DNA of 64,000 nucleotides from NCBI RefSeq assembly GCF_037975245.1, contig NC_092564.1, forward strand, positions 24,608,484 through 24,672,483, given 5' to 3'. The notes beneath the pieces were generated by a model. The model did no database searches. It was not told where the DNA came from and saw nothing but the letters and a program-made list of their open reading frames with translations. The DNA comes from Apostichopus japonicus. Lineage: Eukaryota; Echinodermata; Holothuroidea; Aspidochirotida; Stichopodidae. This document shows positions 47,902 through 59,863 of the stretch, piece by piece. The position numbers and the translations under genes are program-made. Every line of letters starts with the position of its first letter. Position 1 is the first letter of the stretch.

Positions 47902-50900
47902 ATGGCACTTAAGAAGTCGGACCAGATCCAAGGAACCTGTTATGAATTTTGCCCAGAAAGAGAAAGAAAAGAGTAAGTGAAATTTTGTTTCATTGTTTTG
48001 GTTGTTCTTTGTTTGTGAATTTTACCATGCTGTGAAACTTACACTAAACATGTGTAAAATGCAGACCATATCAGAACCCCAAAAATATGTAATACAAATG
48101 CTCCATACCCCCAAGGAGCACAGGTGTCTAAACATTCTGTGACTATTTAGATGAATGGCGAGTACATTTTCCTTGTTAATTTTAAAATACAAATTGTTCA
48201 TAAGTTTGGTACAGTACATGTTATGTCACTATTAAAACAACCAAAAAGTTGCTAAATGTGTTACAACAAGCTTTAAACTTAGTTTGCAAAATAAAATTTT
48301 ATAATGTTTTAATAATTTTAATGTTAAGTATTAGAATATTTACTTACTTAGTTGTTTGTATTTTATTTATTGTATTGACTAACTTTTTTCACAGAAGACA
48401 AAGGCAAAGGAGAGTGCATCTACTGGAGCGAAGACAGCCCAAAAAATCTAGTTCACAAAGGTGAGTAAGGTTGAAAGTTGCTTTTAAAATAAAAGTTTTA
48501 AATAAAATATATGATCAATTGAAAAGAAATGTAAACACATTAACATTGCTTCCTCAGGAAATTTACAAAGTGACAGATAGCAATTTTCATCCACCAAGCC
48601 AAACTTTTGCATTCTTATGGTGAAAACTTCTCCTCCCCTCCCCCTTATTTTCAGGATGGAGAAAGACTTCCTTATGATCAAAGAATATTCAAGACCTGCT
48701 GCAGGGAAAGATGCAACAGATAGACGTGACCTTCGACCTCCGAGTATTCTCCTGGAGGTCGTGGAGTACATGATGACGGAGTGAGTATTGATCAACAGCC
48801 ACGCTATAATAAATAATATCAATATTTTTGCAAAAATAGAAAAACAATTATACAGCTACTTGATAACACAATCTTACTCAACAGAAATAAAGCTAAAGCT
48901 GTGTTACATGTCCAGAACAATTTGATAGTTTACAGGAAAAAATTATGTCATATTGTACATGTAGTCCATTGAACGGAAAATTAATCAGCAGTGTAGACAA
49001 TTGTCATATCCTTTCTTGTTTCTTTATCACACAGTTTAGCTACAAGGGATGACTTACCATGGAGCGAAGTGTACTTGTTTGTGTTTGATCGACTCAGGGC
49101 CATCAGACAAGATCTAGTCATTCAACGAGCTTCTTGCAAAGAGAGCGTTAGAATTCTAGAGTGTGCTGTCAGGTTTCATATCTATGCTGGGTACAGGTAT
49201 GTGGTACAAGAAATAATCATAATAATGACTGTTTCTAATAATGCACGGAATTCAATAGTAAAATGATCAAAGGCACTAACTAGTACAAAAGCAACAGAGT
49301 GCTACGATAGAAAAATCATAGAATTAATGCAGATTCAAACAGAAGAATGTAACAGAGAGCAAAGAAGTAATTTGAGTCACATAAATTTGTATTTAAGTCA
49401 GGTAGCACTATTATACATTTTAAACAGTTAATTTCAATTTCAATTAATTTCAGAACATTTAAGTATAAGTAGTCACCAGTACTTTAATTGGTTGTTGATA
49501 AATAATCCAGACAAGGCACATCCCTCATTACGTATATCTCTTTTTACAGGTTTTAATATCTGATTGTCCTTAGGCTGTACATTGGATCTCCTACCAGAGA
49601 CCTGACACAGATCCAAACCAGAGACCTGACACAGATTATATTTTGAACGTCTCTAAAATTCATGATCTTTAACATATCAGAAGAAAATCTGCAACTTTTG
49701 GTGTATTTATTTGATATTGTTTATTGTATTCCATACAGATTATGTGAAGAGAGCCTTTCAAAATTTGAACCAAAGTTTAACAGTGACCACTGTCAAGAAT
49801 GCCTGAAGCGACTTCTGGTTGAGTACAGGGAAGATGGTTTTGACAGTAACAATCGTGCTGAGTTTGAAGCTCTCTACATCCTTTACAATCTTGGTGAGAT
49901 TCAAACATATCACATTTTATTCCACTCATCCACACACTGTAGTCATTGTTTTAAAGCATTTAGGAAGTCAGAATTAGATTTTAATGATTCCCAAATGTGT
50001 ACAGTTGTGCGCATCATTGATAAATCTTCACCATTTCCCTAATAATTTCTTTTGCTATACAAAAGTTGTGTTTATATATGATAAAACATCAGGTTGAATA
50101 TGTTTCATGCACAGTTAAGTGAACCTAATATTTTGCTTCCTTATGAAATGTTGATGCCAATAATAATTACAACCTTTCTATTTCTGCTTCTTTCCACTGC
50201 TTCATAAAGGTTCTTTTGAAGTCTTACAGACATCCCTCCAGTTACCTTCTACTCTCAGGTGAACCAGATTCTAATATATAAGCACTATACTCACCGTGAC
50301 ATGGTCACTGTCAGTTTGCATACAATTGTCACAATGTACGTCACCTCAATCTTCTGTACAGTTGAACTGTAGTCGTTCAAGTTCCACCACATTTCATTTT
50401 GTATCAGTAGTAACTTTTAATTCAAAAACTATTCATAGATTTTTCAGTGTTTCCATAGTATTGCATTTGGACAGAGATAACAGGCTAACTAGGCTCCCCA
50501 GATTATTACTTTGTTATATCCTCATCCAAACCAATCATGCTATCAGTCCCCAGCCTTTCCGTTGCCAACATTGTGATGATATTGAAGACAATGGTGGTGA
50601 AAGTCTTAAATTTATGCTGAATTTGAGATTCATAGAAGTAATGTAAATCGTTAATGTGAGGATGTAGCAGACAGAATAAACAGCATTACATAGATTTTCT
50701 GTTTCACCACTGGTCTGGTGGCACCATGTAATAAAGCATGAAATTAGACTTATAATTGATAAAAATCAAGAAGGGCAGTGGGTAAGAATTAAATGAAACC
50801 CCCTGACACACTGCAACAAGAAGAAATAAGTAAAAGTGAAAAATATGAAAAATGACTATGCAGTTTATACGCACGGATTCCCTCACATTAAGATCATTAT

Positions 50901-53900
50901 AAGTCGAACTTTTTGCATCTATTTTATTTCCTGCAGAAATCATCAACGTGTTAAGCTGGCCTATGACATAAGCACAACTTTCCTAGAAGGCAATTTTGTT
51001 CGATTACGGAAGCTTGTTCAGCAGTGTGACTTTTTACAGCGTTGTGCAATTCACAGACATCTACCTCTCATTAGGAGGTAAGCAATATCATTAAAGTTAT
51101 AGATCTTTTTGTAGTAAAGGATTGCCGTTTGTAAATGTTTTCCAGTTTCTCTAGGAGGCATTTGAAGTTTTCCTTTATGTCAAGAAAGGTTCAGTTAGAG
51201 AGCAGGTAGCAACTAGTATAGCTAAAGACCATATAATGATGACTGTTCATAATCAAATAGCTTGGGTTGGTTGGGTGAAATAGTGGTTTACAACATATCA
51301 AGATTATTGTTCACTTACATACATATATACATAAAATGGTATTGAAGAAACTTTGGGTTTAAACCGTGTCACATGGTATGCAAGATACTGTTGGGTTCTG
51401 ACTGGCACCTCCAGCCAAAAAAATACCTAGATAGGGATGATTGTCATTTAGATTTAAAACGAATTGTTACTTAAAAAATGTCAAAAGTGTACTCAAAATG
51501 AGCTGCAGATTACCTTTATGGTATGCCTAGGGAGATACCTTATCATCATGATGTGTGTGTGTGTGCTTTGTACAGGAACATCTTCTGTCGTGGTCAACAT
51601 TCTGACCCATTCTGACACCATTCTGACACCATTCTGATTCATAACACCATTCTGACCCTTATTGCTGGTTTCCATTGTGGTGCGTTTTAGATGTTAGGAA
51701 AGTCTTCTTTATATCTCTTTTGCAGGGACTCTCTCGCTATTGTGAATTCTGGGTTTTATAGCAAGAATATCAAGTTTCCTGTCGAAGTACTTGCTAAATG
51801 GTTGTTCTTTGATTCTACGAAGGAAGCTTGCGGTTTTTGTGTCCTTAATGGATTTGTAACAACAACGGATGGAATTCAATTTAAAAGAGAAGTACCACAG
51901 CTAAAGCCAAATCTGGTAAGTAAAACAATTTAACAATTGCTGTTGCATTTCTGGTCGCGAAATTTGCTGGAGACCAAAACCTTAAACCAACCAGAATGAA
52001 AACATTTCATGGTTCCTTGCTGCTGTTCATTAGTTCCATTCATAGCTAAATTTCTAACAAAGCCCTAATACAACAACAGTAATTTATGCTCACAAACTTT
52101 TGTTGCCAAAGTAATGCTAAGCCCTGATATCAATTGCAACACACATCAGTGTGTGAAGACTATCTACCATTATCATCATACCAAGTTTGACGAAATTCCG
52201 ACTAGTAATAGTAGCCAAGTAATTGCAATTTGGAGTATTTCACGTTTGACCCCATGACCTCATTAATATTCATGAAATGAGCACCAACATCAACAGGGAT
52301 AATCTACTTACTATGGGCCACCCACTCACCAAGTATGGTAATGATTGGTCATTCCCTTGTTGAGTTATTGTGCATACAAACTTTTCATAATGAAATAATG
52401 CTAGCCCCCCCCCCCCTTATAAACATGCATGATATCAATTGCAACACACATCAGTGTGTGGAGACTATCTACCAATATCATCATACCAAGTTTGACGAAA
52501 TTCCAATAAATAGTAGCTTAAGTTATTGCAACTTGGGAGTTTTTCACGTTTGACCTGTGACCTCATTAATATTATTTAACTTTGAACTCGTATAACTTCG
52601 CACACGAAGGTCACATTGGGTCAACCTATTGACATTTATGATCAGAAGGCACCTTTGACATCTGAAAATAGCATCGAAACTGTAAAAATCCCCAAAACAC
52701 GAAAAGGTCACCAGAGGTCAAATTGAGGTCAAGGGTCACCCAGATGCGGGTTGACAAATGGATTACATTGAAGCAACTCCCAACCTTAACGGACAGTTCG
52801 TTCTCAAGTTATCACAAAAATACTAGTTTTTTATCATTAATTGACCTTTGGTGACCTCGGATCACATGATCGTTAAGTTTGAATATATTTCCCTATACCA
52901 TTTGCAACTTGTCCCAAAATATCAACCATGTCACACCTTGGAACTGAGAGTTATTGCATTAAATGTCTGAAAATTAACTTTGACCTCGTATAACTCCGCA
53001 CACGAAGGTCACACGGGGGTCAACCCATTGACATTTATGATCAGAAGGTACCTTTGACATCTGAAAATAGCATCGAAACTGTAAAAATCCCCAAAACATG
53101 AAAAGGTCACCAGAGGTCAAATTGAGGTCAAGGGTCACCCAGATGTGGGTCGACAATTGGATTAAATTGAAGCAACTCCCAACCCTAACGGACAATTCGT
53201 TCTCAAGTTATCGCAAAAATACTAGTTTTTTATCATTAATTGACCTTTGGTGACCTCGGATCACATGACCGTTAAGTTTAAAAATATTCCCCTATACCAT
53301 TTGCAACTTGTCCCAAAATATCAACCGTGTCACACCTTGGAACTGGGATGTATTGCACAAAATGTCTGAAAATTTACTTTGACCTCATAAAAGTTCACAC
53401 ACAAAGGTCACCTGGGGTAAACCTATTGACATTTTTGATTGTTGAGACGTGAATATAGCATCAAAACTGTAAGAATTCAAACATTTTTTTCTTTGCCCAT
53501 TTTCTCACCGAAAATACTAGTTTTTTAACATTAATTGACCTTTGATGACCTCGGATCACATGACCGTTAAGTTTGAAAATATTCCTCTATACCATTTGCA
53601 ACTTGTCCCAAAATATCAACCTTGTTACACCTTGGCCCTGGGAGTTATTGCATTAAATGTCTGAAAATTAACTTTGACCTTGTATAACTTTACACACAAA
53701 GGTCACCCGGGTGTCAACCCATTGACATTTTTGATCGGAAGGTACCTTTGATATCCAAATCTAGCATCAAAACCAAACATTTTCTTTTTCGCCCGTTTTC
53801 TCCCAAACTAAGCACATTTTTTCTAATGTGACCTTTGACCTTTTGACCTTGGTTTCAAATGTAGTTTGATCTGCTGATTCCAAAAATCAACACGATAAGT

Positions 53901-55054
53901 CTGTACAGCCATCCTAACTCTGACCGAAAACTTTGACCCCATATAAGTTCGCACACAAAGGTCACACGGGGGTCAACCTATCAATATTTATGATCGGAAG
54001 GTACCTTTGACATCTGAAAATAGCATCGAAACTGTAAAAATCCCCAAAACATGAAAAGGTCACCAGAGGTCAAATTGAGGTCAAGGGTCACCCAGATGTG
54101 GGTCGACAATTGGATGACACTGAAGCAACTCCCAACCCCAACGGACAATTCGTTCTCAAGTTATCGCAAAAATACTAGTTTTTTAACATTAATTGACCTT
54201 TGGTGACCTCAGATCACATGACCGTTAAGTTTCAAAATATTGCCCTAACCAGTTCACAACTTGTCCCAAAATATCAACCTTGTCGCACATTGGCACTGGG
54301 AGTTATTGCAGTTTTAGTATTTTGGGTTTTTGGACAATAACTGACCTTTGGTGACCTTTGTGGGCACCAAAAACAATAGGGTTCATCTACTCACTATGGG
54401 CCACCCACCCACCAAGTTTGATCATGATCAGTCAATCCCTTGTTGAGTTATCGTGCATACAAGCTTAAGCGTCACACACACACACACACACACACACACG
54501 CCAACCTGAATACATAGGTTCCTTTGCTTTCAGCAAGGAACCAAAAATCAGATCAAGGATTTAAATTTCAAAACTATGTCTTCGAAAGCATCATGATTTA
54601 TGAAAGTGTACAGGGAATAATTTATCCAGTATCGCCTCACAAAATGCTATACACAATGGTCAAGTCGCTATACAAGTGTAAAGATGTATCACAGTTTTCT
54701 ACACAGGAATTATAGTATTCAATAAGAGAAAACCTGCAGAGCCTTGGAAAGTGCTACACAACATTTGAATGTCACTAAATGATACCCTGTTTTAGACTGA
54801 TAGTGCCCCAAGAAAAAGGAATCTGCAGTTGCCTTAAAGCTATCTGGCCCTAGTTTGGGGTCAATCCTCAGTAACCATGTCTTTCTAGGGTGAGGCTTGT
54901 CAATTTGCAACAGACTTTTACTGTTGTACCCTCATTTCTCTTCCAGTGGCCAGACAAAAAGTCACATCAGCTGGTGCAGAGACATTTTGAAGCAATGTCA
55001 GCACCAGATGTCATCCTTGGTAACCAGCGTAATGAACAGCTCCCTCAGAGATGA
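47902..55054 (+). CDS. SAC3D1: SAC3D1 (SAC3 domain-containing protein 1, SHD1)
   Basis: Coding exons: 47902-47972, 48395-48460, 48655-48780, 49035-49196, 49739-49893, 50210-50258, 50937-51077, 51726-51915, 54947-55054; phases agree and the product is 355 residues. The SAC3/GANP-type fold covers most of it: GTCYEFCPERERKERQ (about 11-26), KEYSRPAAGKD (about 55-65), LRPPSILLEVVEYM (about 72-85), FVFDRLRAIRQDLVIQ (about 101-116), FEALYILYNLG (about 184-194) and the TPR-like/WH part GNFVRLRKLVQQCDFLQRCA. The Cys pair seen in CPE and the RPPS motif are family hallmarks. Mammalian SAC3D1 is linked to centrosome duplication and spindle progression; yeast relatives act in mRNA export. The tail (LPQR-stop) is short. 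The Met at 47902 is the first in-frame start before GTCYEFCP; a non-coding exon upstream is likely. Confidence 0.95.
52030..54545. repeat. Complex repeat in SAC3D1 intron 8, rich in AGGTCA half-sites
   Basis: A 2.5 kb block of the 3 kb intron is built from subrepeats. A ~300 bp unit (TGATATCAATTGCAACACAC) occurs at about 52128 and 52432. A ~400 bp unit (TTTGACCT..GTATAACT, GAAGGTCAC, then TCGAAACTGTAAAAATCCCC) starts near 52575, 52978, 53380, 53670 and 53932, some copies shortened. The outer part (ACTATGGGCCACCCACYCACC) occurs at about 52310 and 54395. It ends with a (CA)n run (54475-54500) and a hairpin GGTTCCTTTGCT/AGCAAGGAACC (54517-54542). Probably a transposon of unknown class; no coding region. 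Confidence 0.85.
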
Positions 55055-55311
55055 AGAGCAAGCGAAACCAGATGTTCTGTTAAGGTCGGTGATGTTTTGT
55101 CATTAGTGTGTATAAAGCAATATAACCTGGTCTGCCGTGAAGGGATCGAAGATACATTGAAATGAGGATTCAGTGTAAGGGGAAAAACTACTTCAGCAGA
55201 TACAACAGTCTTTTAATGCTTCAAGTAAACTGACATTCAATCTAAATATAGGTTCGTTAAAATGAGGAGTTTACCCCATAGTTTTGTCATGCTGTATGTC
55301 GGATCATTGTT

Positions 55312-56179
55312 GGTAACATTGCCAATTTTTAATAAGTAGCAGAAATCTGTCAGGTTTTCCAGCTTTTGAGGGAAGTTTGGTGGTGACAATAAACATAAGA
55401 GGGATAGCCTATTATGAAAATGATTCAATTCAATTCTTGCAGGCAGGATACAAACTGCAATAATAATGTACATTACTTTTAAACCATTTCATGTATCTTA
55501 TTTTTTTATCATATCATGACAATAAAATTAATAGATGCAATACCATAGCACCTTAATGTATCTATAAAGATATGTACAGTGTTTAATGATCTGGACATGT
55601 GGAGCTGTAAACTACTCATAGAGCTTTGTTAACACTGGCACAGAAACATGCTGATGTAAAGTAAACTGGTAATTGTGATATCTGGGAAGGCATGTCATAA
55701 TATTACTCCTTCCATCCTCTACCAATTGGCAGATCTTCCTGGAATTTGGTAACATTGCCAATTTTTAATAAGTAGCAGAAATCTGTCAGGTTTTCCAACT
55801 ATTGAGGGAAGTGACAATAAACATAAGAGGGATAGCCTTTTATGAAAATGATTCAATTCAATTCTTGCAGGCAGAATACAAACTGCAAATAATAATGTAC
55901 ATTACTTTTAACCATTTCATGTATCTTATTTTTTTATCATATCATGACAATAAAATTAATAGATGCAATACCATAGCACCTTAATGGAACTATAAAGAGA
56001 AATGTACAGTGTTTAACGATCTGGACATGTGGAGCTGTAAACAATTCATAGAGCTTTGTTAACACAGGCACAGAAACATAATGATGTAAGGGTTGACTGG
56101 TAATTGTGACATCTGGGAAGGCATGTCATTATATTACTCCTTCCATCCCCTACCAAATTGGCAGATCTTCCTGGAATTT
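55312..56179. repeat. 434-bp tandem duplication downstream of SAC3D1
   Basis: 55312-55747 and 55748-56179 are two direct copies (436 and 432 bp), starting GGTAACATTGCCAATTTTTA and ending GATCTTCCTGGAATTT. The second has lost a few bases. Each copy holds AATAAA motifs (for example 55387 and 55519), so it may supply alternative poly(A) sites to SAC3D1. Confidence 0.93.
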
Positions 56180-58850
56180 GGTAGTTAAATCCATACATTA
56201 TACCTGAAGGAGCGACAAAATTTTGTAGATTTTTACTATCTTTCCTACTCGACTCATATCTGTACATTTCAGGCTGACTTTTGTTTCCACACCAGTGAAA
56301 TAAAGGTAGTCCAAAGGCAGTGTCAGTTTAAACTTTCCTGATTACCCCCTTCGCCCCCACCTTCAACCCTCCCCCCTTCGGCCCCAAATGCATTCATACA
56401 ATAACAAATAAGGTAGACAAAGGTTGTGGATTTACAGTGATAAAGGTTTATTAACACTTCTCAATTTACATCACATCAACACTACTTCATATAGTTTACA
56501 TCAAGGAATATTTGCATTTCTAATATCTATGTACAAATGAGGAACTAATGCATACTAACGAGTACTTGCACAAGTTCACATGAAGTGCACAAAATTCCTG
56601 TCGTAGAGCTCAGTCTTAACCCAATAAAATACATCAAAACCCTTCCTTTTTATGTATTTTTTTATTTGAGCAAAAGGTTGACTTCTAAATCCTAACAGTA
56701 ACTGTAAAATGATACTTTCAAATGCTTTTTAAAGCTCCCTTTCTTCCTCAAAATGTCAAGATTATATAGCAGAAGGAATACCATTGACAAAAAACTTGAT
56801 CAGAAACTGAAAAGTGTCAACTCTGTTTACAAAGAAAACAGTGCACGTGAACATTTACACTTCGGAACTTCACAAACAAAATTTTAGAATCGGACGGAGA
56901 GACATATATTCAAGGTGAGCATTTATGATACTTTCGGTCTTTTCATCCATCAATTAAATACAAGAAATAAGTTGAAAATGATATTTAAACAATGACAATA
57001 CTAATGGGATTGCCTAGTTGCTCAGATCTGTAAAAATTAGTTTGAACCTGAGAGTAATGGAATGTTGATATCCACATGTAAGCATCCAGGTATTACATAA
57101 GTACTAGTCATCCAAGAATTGTGAAGTAACAAATCTCCAGGTATTACATAACCACCAAGCATTGTGAACTTCAAGTAACAAGTATCAGGTATTACATAGA
57201 TACTTATCATCGTAGCTTTGTGAAGAAACAATTATCAAGGTTTTGCATAACCTACATACATTGTGAAGGTAATTACATATCCTACAAGTGTTGTGAAGTA
57301 TCAAGTTATTACATGAATACTAATCATCCAAGTTGATCCCTGTAACCATGACATGTTACTGATTTATTTACTTTTTCATTTGCACAGAAAGCAACTATTT
57401 GTCCATGTTTCATAAGATTTAGAATTCAAAAAAGAAAAGTAAATTTTGAATTCAAACTGTTGACAACCGAACAAAGCACATAATCATGATACTTATTCAT
57501 CTTAACTAAAGAATAATTTTAAAAGGAATTTAAAAAAAAAATTGAGCTGAGGCATGATAATCATGTTTGTTCATTAGATCAATATTAAATTAGAAATTAT
57601 TACCAGTGAAAATTGACCAATAGTTTGAGCTTATTTCATCACACACTCAGACCTGAGAAAGGATAAAGGCTTGTCCAGGGAGCAAATAATGACTGATCCA
57701 ATCTGTACTAGAAACAAACTGGGAGAGGTAAAGGGGCAAGGGGTGCCGGATGGATGTGCTCTAAAATGTGTAGTAGCAGTTTATTGTTTTCAGTCCTTAA
57801 AGGTACACACCCACCTAGAAAACTCACATGGCTTTTAAGGTATCACAGTTGTTGACGATATGAAAGCAAAACTCAACATTGAACCTTATTTACTTCCTAC
57901 AAAAACATCGGCACAACTCATGAATTACTTTGTTAGGTAGACATTCAACATGCAAACTTTCACAACTGAGAGTCTGCCGTTTAGCTTTGAAACTCTTAGC
58001 ATTCCCAGGAAAATGGTACTTTTGAGCTCAATCAGGGCTCTTTTGTTGAGTTTAGACACACATTTCCAATTTAACATAAAAAACTTTTCTTTCTATGTTA
58101 AAATGGTGAAAAAATAGAATCATCTGTCTGCCTCCAAATATGTCATTTTTGCCTTCAGACAAATTTTAATGTGATGTCTCCAGGCGCAGCATTCGGATAT
58201 TGATTACATGCCAGGTGCTCAATGCAATTGCGGAGCTGCCTAAAAAAACAATTAACCAATCATGACAAGACACTTTGCAAAACCGATGTAAATTTACTGT
58301 AAAGCCTCAAGTTACATAAGTTAAATGCAAGTAGATTAAAATGACAAATATAGTTGGCACCTATATGTAACATGCTTGTATTCTTTTCTTTTTTCTTTTA
58401 TTCCTTTCACAATTACAGACAGCACCAGCAAAGCTGTCAGTAATACACTGTTCAATACTGAACAGCTGTACCACATTATTGAGAAATTCTTATACCATCA
58501 GGCTACTAAGCCACTTTATACTTAATACTAATACCCTAACCCTGTTTACAGCCATTAGTGCAGTACAATAATGACTTAAATGAAAATTCAAACCAGTTTC
58601 TTCATATATTTGTGTAACTTATACATACTACTGGTAAGATCTCCAAAGGCACATTTTTGCCGGTACCTAATACCGAATAGTCAACTTGATCTTTTATGAC
58701 AGAGATGATTATACAAGAAGCCACTCCTCACTGCCAGACACAAATAAACAAATGGTTTTGAATATTAATAAACTATTCAAGAAAAACAGGAGATCACGTC
58801 TTAATTGATTTTGTACTTAGAGTATGTATCCTTACAGTAATCTTGAAGAA
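56180..58850. other. Convergent SAC3D1/TRAF3IP1 intergenic region
   Basis: No gene recognised. A diverged tandem repeat with CAGGTATTACATA and ATTGTGAAG(T) blocks every ~60-70 bp runs from about 57060 to 57330. The rest is AT-rich and featureless. Confidence 0.5.
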
Positions 58851-58851
58851 A

Positions 58852-59440
58852 TCATAAAAACCAACCCTGCTTGATTATTTTGTAGGAGATAACAAACTCT
58901 ACTAAGTGATCATCTAAGGCAGACCTCAAGAAAAACCAACCCAGTTTGATTATTTTGTATGAGATAACAAACTCTACTAAGTGATCATCTAAGGCAGAAT
59001 TCAAGTAAAACCAACCCAGTTTGATTATTTTGTATGAGATAACAAACTCTACTAAGTGATCATCTAAGGCAGAAGTCAAGTAAAACCAACCCAGTTTGAT
59101 TATTTTGTATGAGATAAATTCTACTAAGTGATCATCTAAGGCAGAAGTCAAGGAAAACCAACCCAGTTTGATTATTTTGTATGAGATAACAAACTCTACT
59201 AAGTGATCATCTAAGGCAGAAGTCAAGTAAAACCAACCCTGCTTGAATATTTTGTAGGGGATAACAAACTCTAATGAGTGATCATCTAAGGCAGAAGTCA
59301 ATTAAAACCAACCCTGTTTGATTATATTGTAGGAGATAAACTCTACTAAGTGATCATCTAAGGCAAAAGTCAAGTAAAAACCAACCCTGCTTGATGATAT
59401 TGTAGGAGATAACAAACTCTACTAAGAGTTCATCTAAGGC
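58852..59440. repeat. 75-bp tandem repeat, eight copies, near the TRAF3IP1 3' end
   Basis: The landmark GATCATCTAAGGCAG recurs at 58908, 58983, 59058, 59130, 59205, 59280 and 59352, with a last degenerate copy at 59428. Steps are 75, 75, 72, 75, 75, 72 and 76. The minus strand is open through 149 codons here, giving a 25-residue periodic peptide (SALDDHLVEFVISYKI). It is 0.4 kb beyond the TRAF3IP1 stop, so it may lie in its 3' UTR. Confidence 0.93.
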
Positions 59441-59863
59441 AGGAGATTTGACCAATCGGAGCAGTCCACCTTCAAAGCTACAAATACGATATAGCATCAT
59501 TTAAGTTCTTTAATCCATTTATGTGTATATTGTGCATAACACACAGCATAAGAAGCTGTCCTTGTGTAGAGTAGCAGATACCTAATTAAGTGTGAGAAGG
59601 CTGAACCCTATGACCTCAAATTCTTGGTCGAAAAGTTAATAATAGGTCTGACAGCAAGGGCGAACATGGGAATGTTAGTAGAGATACAGGTTACCCTAAC
59701 TTCTATACTTACTCTTGCATAATACAAAACGTCTAAGAAAGACCGATCTCGAATAACTCACTTTGTTAGTTAAACCAAAAAAGTAATTAAATTTAGCTGA
59801 AGTAAGTTTTTTATCACACACCTTCATCATCTAATACCCAAGGCCACTAAGATTCTTCCAATC

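Noticed and set aside
49662-50042. 126-codon plus-strand frame treated as one gene
   Set aside because: Only its middle (49739-49893) is coding; the two ends are SAC3D1 intron read through.
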